Assembly: GCA_027604685.1 (NCBI GenBank)
Contig: JADHYX010000257.1
Span: 15,625 to 31,113, forward strand
Length of the DNA stretch: 15,489 nucleotides
From: Lobulomyces angularis
Taxonomy: Eukaryota; Chytridiomycota; Chytridiomycetes; Lobulomycetales; Lobulomycetaceae
Reading direction: 5' to 3'
The stretch's first letter is position 1. Every line of letters begins with the position of its first letter. The notes under the pieces were generated by a model. The model was not told the DNA's origin, did no database searches, and saw only the letters and a program-made list of their open reading frames with translations. The position numbers and the translations under genes are program-made. This document shows, piece by piece, positions 8,264 to 15,489 of the stretch.

Positions 8264-10893
8264 ATGGAATTAGGACAATTAGATATTCTAAATGAAAAAT
8301 TTCTAATAGCTACTGCAGATGAAGAGGATAATTTGGCAATGAAGTATCTTAATCATGTTCAATCCTTATTAGAGAAAGAAGTCGTAAAACCCGACAGTAT
8401 AGTGGAAAAAATTACTCAAAACTTAAAAGAAAATAATCAGATGCTGCAAATAATTGGATGGTCAATTGTAAAATTATTCATTAATAGGACAATGTATGAT
8501 GGAGTATCAACTTTTTTTCAACGTATGCCCAAAAAAAACAAAAAAATTATTCTCTACATTTCTGTGCTAACTTTGTTATGTTAACCTTACTTCTTATATT
8601 TTTTGTACAGTTGTCACTTTAAATTCAAATTTTAAGGAACTGAGTTTATTTTCAGCTGAGTTTATTAATGAAAGTGTCATTGCGGCCGTAGATCTTGATT
8701 TTCGCATTGATGAATTCATCGACAAATTAAGTTTCGATTATATAGAATATTCTAGAATTTTGGTTTTAAGTACAAATTTGAGAAAAAAATTATGAATTCT
8801 TAACAATTTTTTTTTTCTTTTAGCAACTGTTAAAATTGAAACTAATAAATTCTCGTTACACTTTGACCATATTTTAGAAACACTTAATAAAGGATTCGAG
8901 TATTGCAAATTTTTTTTTATCTACGTTGACCAAGTGCAAGAAAAAAACAAAATTATAAAGGTTAAAAATTGTTTAAACTTTTTTTGCGAGTTTTACATTG
9001 AAACAATTATTAGGATTTCTTCAAAAATTAATTTTGAAAAATTTGGAAAGGTAATAACAAAAAAAATGATGACAAATATGACTACTTCGACATATTTTAA
9101 CTTAAAATTTAACGTATGATTATTTATTTACTTTTTTTTTCAAAAAATAGTCACATTTTTTAAATTTAAATCCAAAAACGGAACAAGAAAAAATATTTTA
9201 CTCGTTAAACTTCCTAGTTTTTAAATTTTTTGAAATTTTTTTTTTTAAAATTAACTTGAAGTTAACAGTGGTCCCAAAAGTTAACGAAAACCCTAAATTA
9301 ATGAAAAAAGATGACGAAATTGTTAAAGTTAGTAAGGACGTCATTAAAAATAGAGCTTTTATGATACAGTCAATGGTTTCTATTTATTTTGTTTGATTTG
9401 CATTTCTAAATTATTTTTGTCAGTATATGATTCATGAATTAGGGATTGATATATTACAACTGCTTGATGATGATTTCAACAGAAACGACGGTAAAAAAAA
9501 TTTTACATATATATGTTCAATTCAATCTTTTCGTATCAGAATTACCAAATGTTGGAATTACTGTGTTTTTATCCGTTTTATTTGCCTATTTGAATAGTCC
9601 ATCAAAAAAACGATTTAAAAACTCAAAAAAGGTTAAATTTTCTCACATTTTACAATCAACAACAAACCATATTTTTTGGAAAAGTGAGGAAGAGGAGGAA
9701 AATAATGATTCTCAATTTTTTTCTTTGTTGATTGATTTCAAGATCTTATTTTTTAAAATTTTTGAAAATAGAATTGAAGCTTTATTTAAGCTGGGGTAAA
9801 AAAAAATTCCAAAAATTTTTATTTCTTAAATACTCTAACATTTTTGTATTTCTTTTTTTTACGGAAAAAAGGATTGAAAATGATAATGAATATCTGATTG
9901 ATATTGGCTTATCAGCTGTGGAGTATTTCATGAATAGAATTGGAGAAAACGACATTGACCAGGACTTAATAATAAAATATGACACAAAAAAGATATTAAA
10001 TGAATTGATTTGCTACACTGGCCTAATAAAATCAAGCTTACAAAGAGAAAAATTATTCCTTTTGATACAAAAATTTTTTTTTGGATTCAAATCTAACTGC
10101 TTTGAGGTTATTTTAAAAGATTTAATTTTCAGTGGCTTTGAGTATAACAGTAACGAAGCTCAACTTGAAATCAACTCTTCACACTTGGCCATATTTAATG
10201 TTGTTGGTATCAGTTTATTGAAAGAAGTATGTGTGAAAGAATTTGCCAAAATTGAAGTAAGTTATTGTAAAAAAAATAAATAGTAATTATATAAAACTAA
10301 AATAAAAAATAAAAAAAAAGGAAAATCCTGATTATGAATCTTCATTTTTACAAAATTTACTCAAAGTTGATGGAGTTCTATTTAACTTCAAGGAAAAAAT
10401 TTTAAAAACAAACTTGAATTTATTTTTTAATCTAAACTTTTATTTAAAATTTAGAACTTTTCTTGAAATTTTTTTAAACTTTTTAATATTTTTTAAGGCC
10501 AAAACTAAATCAAATTCAACGGTATGATGAATCAAAAAAAAATAAAAATAAAAATAAAAAAAATTAGATATATCATTATTATTTTTTTATTTTAATTAAT
10601 AACTATATTTTTTTGTTAATTAACTAGGTTGAACACTCAAATTTTGATTTTTCTCAACTTAATGTCATATTTAAAAAAATTTTAGATTTTAATTTAAGCG
10701 AAGTAGAGAGATTGTTAAAAGAAAATAATCATGACAAAATTCAAGTTAAGGTAACAAAAAATTCAGAATTCATATAAACTTTTTGTTTATATCTTTAATT
10801 AAACATTTTCATTTTTTCTAGAATCTTCATGAAAACAGATGTGCTTTGTGGGTTTTTCAAAACAGCATTGAAATGTTTTCATCACAACTGTAA
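8264..10893 (+). CDS. Large helical protein, tentatively YAP-binding/ALF4/glomulin family
   Basis: Ten exons join in phase: 8264-8522, 8611-8769, 8824-9050 (or to 9113), 9151-9390, 9424-9490, 9540-9795, 9872-10256, 10321-10521, 10628-10750, 10822-10893. The product is 662 residues, or 683 with the longer third exon; both donors keep frame. The protein is rich in Leu, Ile, Phe, Asn and Lys and predicted to be all-helical, like HEAT-type solenoids. Clues to the family are LQIIGWSIVKL (about 67-77), the following NSNFKELSLFSAEF (family pattern GNPKEL), and a C-terminal region where helices end in ILKDLI and VVGISLLKEV. Glomulin and ALF4 bind the RBX1 RING protein and inhibit cullin-RING ligases, and the yeast relatives Ybp1 and Ybp2 act in oxidative stress and at kinetochores. 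Length fits (about 590-680). Similarity is weak by eye, so the function is a hypothesis. It is divergent from the Cys/His gene and convergent with the F-box gene. Confidence 0.55.
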
Positions 10894-10906
10894 CGTTCTT
10901 GTTTAA

Positions 10907-10912
10907 AATAAA
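10907..10912 (+). terminator. Poly(A)-signal-like AATAAA (plus strand)
   Basis: AATAAA 14 nt after the stop of the 8264-10893 gene. It is a plausible cleavage signal in a short spacer between convergent genes. Confidence 0.35.
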
Positions 10913-10973
10913 ATGGTATTAGAAAAAAAAAAATTTAAGTAGATGATTATACTGTAAGATCAGAATATTTAAT

Positions 10974-10979
10974 TTTATT
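10974..10979 (-). terminator. Poly(A)-signal-like AATAAA (minus strand)
   Basis: TTTATT on the plus strand reads AATAAA on the minus strand, about 95 nt past the stop of the F-box gene. With the plus-strand signal it would leave the two convergent transcripts barely overlapping or separate. Confidence 0.3.
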
Positions 10980-11073
10980 AACAACTATATAAATAATGAT
11001 TATTTGACTATATACCAAACCTAAAATAAAAGCTAAAATTTTAATACAATGAAAATGAAAATATCATTCAATG

Positions 11074-12806
11074 CTACTCATACTTAATCTTAAACTCATC
11101 CAATAACTTCTTTATTTCTTTTAATTCATCTTCATTGCCTTCTATTTCTTCTTCAAATTTGAATAAAAATGTTTTTAACTTTCTAACATTAACTAAAAAA
11201 TTTTTAAAATCTGACAAGAACGATTTAAAATCGGTGCTTGCTACACACTTAAATAAACATTCTGGACTAATGTTTTGATTGTAATTAGCAAAAATGCTTA
11301 ACTGATTCAAGTTGCTTAAATTTTCACTCAAAAGCTTTAAATTATTCTTTCCTGAAAACAAATTAAATTTAATCAGTCCAAAATTAATTTCTGTTAAATT
11401 AGAGTTGTTAAAAAATCTGGATACGGTTTCAAAATCAACATGAAAGAGATCATCTTCACCTCTACCATCCAGCCAACCTAAATTAAAAAAAAAAATTCAG
11501 TTAATTAAAACAAGTTTCATTAAAAAACCTTGAATTTTTTTCAATCTTATGTGGTTATCTACCAGAGCATTCAAGATAACATTTGTTAATCTAAAGGTAT
11601 AAAAACTTTTCAAATTTGGACAAGACTTAAAAAGATTGTTCACGGCTTCCATATGAAAAGGAGCATCACCTAAAAATTATTATTAATAAAATAAAGGCAA
11701 TAAAAAAGTATCATACTTTTAGTTAAATTTAAAACAGTCAAGTTTTTTAGCTTTCCAACTAAAACCTTCGAGAGCTCTGGAGTCACTTCTTCCAATTCTA
11801 AATTTCGTAAGTTGTCTTCAAACAATTTAAAAATGTACACCAATTCTCCTTCATTTAAACCAAACACTCTTACAGTTTTTAACTTGGAAAAGCCATTTTT
11901 TACAGCGGTAATAGTTTCTTCTTCCTCGCCATGATTAATTTTTATGCCGCTTATGTCTAGGGAAACTAAGTTTGAACAATGTTTAAATATAAAACTCAGA
12001 TCTTGTAGAGTAAACTCAACCCTCTCCTTTTCGTTAACTACAAAAGCTAGTTGTCTCAAATTTTTGGAAAATTTGATAATCTCCAAAATTAACTCTTTAT
12101 TAAACGCTTTGTATTGTTGACTAGTGTTTTTAAATTTACTAAAAAACTCTATTGAAAAAATATTTGGTTTGAACCAAAATTTATCTTTCTCTAAATATTC
12201 TTTGTTTAAATTCAATCCCTTAACTAATTTATGTAAAGTTACCAAATTATCATGATTTGTATAAAGTTTGTTATAAATTAAAGGTAACGCGACTGTCGAC
12301 CAGCGTTTTTTTACCAACGCTAAATTCAATAACATCTGATTGGAAGAGTGACTTAAAGTTTTAAGGTTGCTAAATATGAGGTTTAGTATCTCGTTCGGAA
12401 ATTTATTTATCGTGGAAGGCCTTAAATCTTTGTTTGGTAAATTTGTTTTTGCAGCAGGGTCTAACGTTAAATATGATGGCTTACTAAACATATTAACTTC
12501 CAGTTCCTCCAAGTTTTTAATAAACTTGGATAATCTTTCTTTATCCTTTCTTTTCACTTTTAAAGTTTTTAACAAATTTTTTGTTTTTTGAAGGTAGATA
12601 AAAAAAATTTGCTGATCCTCTGCATTAATCTTAAGCAAGTTTTCTTTCAACAAAACTTTGGTGTTTAACTCAGAAGGTGAATTTTTTAACAATGAGTTCA
12701 GTAATTCTCTCAGAAGAACCTTAGCTCCACTATCTAAAAAGTCATCTTCCGATAAAAAACTGTATAAGTCCAGCAAGAGCGAATTCGTATATTGCTCAAA
12801 AATCAT
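11074..12806 (-). CDS. F-box protein with leucine-rich C-terminal region
   Basis: Three minus-strand exons (11717-12806, 11529-11669, 11074-11477) give 544 residues. Residues 1-110 are a helical Leu/Lys-rich extension without a known domain. An F-box lies at about 133-183: INKFPNEILNLIFSNL, then LALVKKRWSTVALPLIY, a pattern common in fungal F-box proteins. After it come irregular leucine-rich segments (NLRQLAF, NLVSLDISGIKI, NLRNLELEEV, NLTVLNLTKS, NLKSFYTF, NLTEINFG). The tail is acidic and Lys-rich, probably helical (about 505-544). F-box proteins bind SKP1 and bring targets to SCF ubiquitin ligases through the C-terminal repeats; the target is unknown here. No transmembrane segment or signal peptide is seen. 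The ATG at 12806 is the only one in frame near the start, and a leader intron seems to precede it. Confidence 0.8.
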
Positions 12807-12896
12807 TTCTTTTTGGTTTAATTTTTTTTTTCTTTTTGGGAATAAAAATTTTTGTTAATATTGTAAAGTGTTCAGTTTGCGATTTTGCTAATAAAT

Positions 12897-13012
12897 CTAA
12901 AAGGTAGAACTGTATTAGTATTTAAATCTAATATATCGTGGTTAAGGAAAAAAAATTCAATTGAGTTCAAGTTTTAAAATAAAAAGGATTTATTAACAAA
13001 GTAAAAACTTAC
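12897..13012 (-). other. Putative 5'-leader intron of the F-box gene
   Basis: On the minus strand a consensus donor (AAG then GTAAGT) at 13012 pairs with a pyrimidine-rich acceptor (CCTTTTAG) ending at 12897, 90 nt before the F-box ATG. The flanking leader sequence (13013 to about 13130 and 12807-12896) has no minus-strand ATG, as expected of a 5' UTR. Confidence 0.45.
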
Positions 13013-13605
13013 CTTTATTTAAGTTATTGATTAAGTAGAGGTTTAGCGAACGAAACAGAGTTGGTTGATAGAGTAGTAGGTGAAAAGTGATAAAAAATTT
13101 TTTTTTAAAAAAAAATTTCGGTGACTTTTTTAGGAAATTTTGGCAAAAAAAAAATTTTCTCCTTCAAATATATATTAATTTTAAAATACATCATATATGG
13201 AAATTGTGGCAACGAGCAAGAGATATAGCAGTAGTTGGGAACATTATAGATAGAGAAGGGTAAGACGATGAAAGAAGCTGCTTCTGTAGCTAGTGAGATG
13301 GGGATTTTGCAGGTTTGAGGGATTTTTGATGTCCGTCGCTGGAATTCCTAATGAGTCCATCTTATCCATCAAATTAATTCAAATTTGAGCAAATATTGCT
13401 GCGCGGACCACGCTCCAAAATGGAAGTTTAAAGAACAAATTCAAAAATCTTTAATCATCTTTCCATTTCCTAATAAAACACTTAAGAGTTCAATTTTAGT
13501 TATCATGAAGTAAAAAAAAAATAAAAAACAAAAACAAAATTTACGGTGTAGTTTTCACCAACAATAAATTATAACTATGATAAGTATTCTTAAAATTGTA
13601 CTATA
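13013..13605. other. Intergenic region with T9A9 palindrome and G-rich, coding-like patch
   Basis: 13095-13118 is a perfect 24-nt palindrome made of A3, T9, A9 and T3, a likely nucleosome-poor poly(dA:dT) tract. From about 13180 to 13440 the composition is clearly less AT-rich than the surroundings and purine-rich on the plus strand. A plus frame open from 13084 reads RARDIAVVGNIIDREG up to a GTAAGA donor at 13260. Splicing to the TTGCAG acceptor at 13312 continues in phase as FEGFLMSVAGIPNES to a TGA at 13386. No ATG begins this frame, so I do not call a gene. A minus-strand frame starting at an ATG near 13368 is also open for about 40 codons. Confidence 0.4.
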
Positions 13606-13788
13606 TTAAATTAAACTGAAAATATGAATGTCTGTAGTAACTTCAATTCTTTTTTGGAAATGATCATGGTTTAAAATGTAAGAATGGTCTTCCATTTTGT
13701 TTAGTTCTAGCATCATAATTGGCCCAATGCATCTGAACAATAAAAACATGAAAGAGGCCGTTACTGGTATTGTCACACCTCTTAACAT
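13606..13788 (-). CDS. Possible small single-pass membrane protein (uncertain)
   Basis: A 60-codon frame from a true ATG, ending TAA. The first 25 residues form one hydrophobic segment (VTIPVTASFMFLLF and on to about Leu30), followed by a charged hydrophilic tail rich in His, Asp and Glu. It would be divergent from the mannosidase gene with 82 nt between the two start codons, an arrangement common in compact fungal genomes. I recognise no family. It could equally be a chance frame in the mannosidase promoter, or one exon of a longer gene. Confidence 0.25.
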   Translation of the reverse strand: MLRGVTIPVTASFMFLLFRCIGPIMMLELNKMEDHSYILNHDHFQKRIEVTTDIHIFSLI

Positions 13789-13870
13789 TCTTTCTGCTTT
13801 TTCTCCAAAACTAAATAGTAAAGAATTTTTTATTTTAAAAGTGGCTTTGAGAAATTATTAAAACTGAGAA

Positions 13871-15489
13871 ATGTCAAAATTTAACACAAAGAAAACCTGT
13901 CAATATCTTCTCTGTTTTTTTGTCTTCGTTTACATTTCCAGTTTATTTATCTTAAATTCTTATTTTTCTGGCTCCAATAATGATTTGGAATTTTCTGTAA
14001 GTTCTCAAAATTTAAAAAAAGCTCACCAAATTAATCTCATTTTTATTGTGCAGAATATTAAAAATCCTTTAAATAACAATTTTTTTTCTGGATATAAAAA
14101 CTTAAAGGATTCTTCAAAAACTCAAAGTTATGAAACCGAGTTCATAAGAAACATGACGAGGCATGCTTGGAAGTCTTACAGAAAGTTCGCTTGGGGGAGC
14201 GATATATTACGACCAGTAACTAAAACTGGCGGTTCTTTAGTAAATAATTGTTTGGTTAATTTAAAAGTTCACACTTTTTTTAAAAGGCATTCGGAATTCA
14301 AGGAATAATTCCTTTTACGATAATTGATGCAATTGATACGCTTTATGTAATGGGATTAAATGAAGAATATTTACAGGCTAAAAACTATATTAGCAAATTA
14401 GATGAAAGTACTTTTGACGTCGATATATCTGTGAATTTTTTTGAGAACGTCATTAGACTTCTTGGTGGCTTAATTTCTATTTACGATTTGTGTAAGAAAA
14501 TTAACTTTTTACGTTTATTTGGTTTTTTAAAGAAGATAATATAAAGCCGGTGAAAAGATTTTTTTGAAAAATGCAATTATTTTAGGAGATAAATTATTAA
14601 AATCCTTTCAAACACCCTTCGGTTTACCACGTATTTAAACTTAAAAATTAAAGAATTAAGTTTTAAAATTAATTATTAGATGGAAATATTAATTTAAAAA
14701 GTGGCATGCATCATAGCGGTTGGAAACCAAATTTAGCTGAAATAGGAAGCAACTCACTAGAATTTACTAGACTTTCAAAAATAAGCAACGATCCTAAATA
14801 TGCCATTGCCATTAAGAAATCTTACAATACGATACAGAATGTATTGGGAAAGGATTTGCCAATACCTGGACTTTTCCCTCAATTTCTTAATGTTGAAAAT
14901 GCCAAATTTGATAGAGATATGGTTTATTCACTCGGTGCAAATGCGGATAGCTTCTATGAGTATTTACTGTAAGAATAATTTTTTTTATAAAACTTAACCC
15001 TAGTTGTTAATCTTTAGAAAATTTTATTTGCTTTCAAAAAAAACCGATATGCAAACCTCTGAAATGTTTGATGAAGCTTCAAAGTCAATAAAAAAATTTT
15101 TAATAAAAACTAGTAAAAAGAATGGATTAATGTATATTCCTGATGGTGAAGTTGACAATTTAAATACCGTTATGCAGCATTTGACATGTTTTGCAGGGGG
15201 GATGTTTGCATTAAGGTGATTATTTACAAGGTTTTTTTTTTTACATTTTTAAAGTGTATTAAGTGGTAAATCAGAAAATCCCAAGGAAGATACTGAAGTT
15301 GCAGCAGCTATAACGGAAACTTGTTTCCAAATGTATGAACGACAAGAGGTAAATATTTAGGTTATACATTTGTATAGTTAATTTTTAGGCATATAAACTT
15401 TCTCCTGATTTTGTTGATATGGAATCAGAAAAATTGAGAGGAAATAGGGAACACAATGCTTATGAACAAAGACCCGAGACTGGTAAACT
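13871..15489 (+). CDS. GH47 alpha-1,2-mannosidase (class I), 3' end beyond window
   Basis: Eight exons in phase: 13871-13996, 14054-14239, 14287-14491, 14547-14630, 14680-14968, 15018-15215, 15255-15348, 15389-15482. A donor at 15483 then leads out of the window, so about 425 residues are seen. The N-terminus is a type II signal anchor (about residues 12-36, YLLCFFVFVYISSLFIL) and a short stem. GH47 marks: HAWKSYRKFAWGSDILRPVTKTGGS, IIDAIDTLYVMGL, SVNFFENVIRLLGGL, LAEIGSNSLEFTRLS, SLGANADSFYEYLLK, MQHLTCFAGGMFAL and YEQRPET. These enzymes trim alpha-1,2-linked mannose from N-glycans in the ER or Golgi, with Ca2+ and conserved acidic residues. The Gln before RPET resembles ER-type MNS1 more than Golgi types, but this is weak. 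The final Ca2+-binding Thr lies outside the window. The first intron (57 nt) is in frame and stop-free. The apparent breaks between reading frames are all ordinary introns. Confidence 0.92.

Noticed and set aside
9782..9985. 67-codon minus-strand frame
   Set aside because: Shadow of exons 6 and 7 of the 8264-10893 gene, which read through in phase on the plus strand.
10537..10565. (AAAAT)n-like tract as a meaningful repeat
   Set aside because: Short A/T microsatellite inside an intron, common in such AT-rich DNA.
12367..12858. Two plus-strand frames (12367-12591 and 12658-12858)
   Set aside because: Antisense shadows of the long first exon and leader of the F-box gene.
13871..15489. Mannosidase as a frameshifted pseudogene
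   Set aside because: Every change of frame coincides with a GT-AG intron of 39-57 nt in correct phase, and the conserved GH47 motifs continue across each junction.

Overview
This looks like an AT-rich nuclear contig from an early-diverging, aerobic, zoosporic-type fungus (chytrid-like). The evidence is very AT-rich intergenic DNA, genes broken by many short GT-AG introns (about 33-116 nt), a sterol-synthesis ERG26 homologue, a fungal-type bestrophin, an F-box protein of fungal style and a mitochondrial MLRQ/NDUFA4-type subunit. The last makes a mitochondrion-lacking anaerobic fungus unlikely. The organism is an inference. All gene models below were spliced by eye from phase-consistent GT-AG junctions, and no reassigned stop codon is needed.

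Layout: a small 4-exon NDUFA4/MLRQ-like gene (392-815, +) has two Puf3-type UGUAAAUA elements in its 3' region. A bestrophin-like anion channel follows (about 1416-3007, +). Then three genes lie on the minus strand: ERG26-type sterol C-4 decarboxylase (3520-4797), a classical short-chain dehydrogenase of the AYR1/17beta-HSD type (5135-6273) and a protein with ten Cys/His zinc-binding-like repeats (6616-7751). Across a divergent promoter region with a perfect 14-nt tandem repeat lies a 10-exon gene on the plus strand (8264-10893), tentatively of the YAP-binding/ALF4/glomulin family. It converges on a minus-strand F-box/leucine-rich protein (11074-12806), which has a likely leader intron. A roughly 1 kb spacer with a G-rich, coding-looking patch follows. 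The window ends inside a GH47 alpha-1,2-mannosidase (13871 to the edge, +), a type II membrane glycoprotein-processing enzyme.

Most of these are housekeeping genes and do not form an operon. ERG26 and the neighbouring SDR both suit ER lipid metabolism, and glomulin and F-box proteins both belong to the cullin-RING/SCF world in other eukaryotes, but adjacency alone proves no cooperation. The least explained items are the Cys/His-repeat protein, the Puf-type sites beside the mitochondrial gene, the 13-nt microexon in ERG26, and the unassigned coding-looking patches near 1243-1325 and 13180-13440. I see no CRISPR array, tRNA, rRNA, transposase or other clear mobile element.
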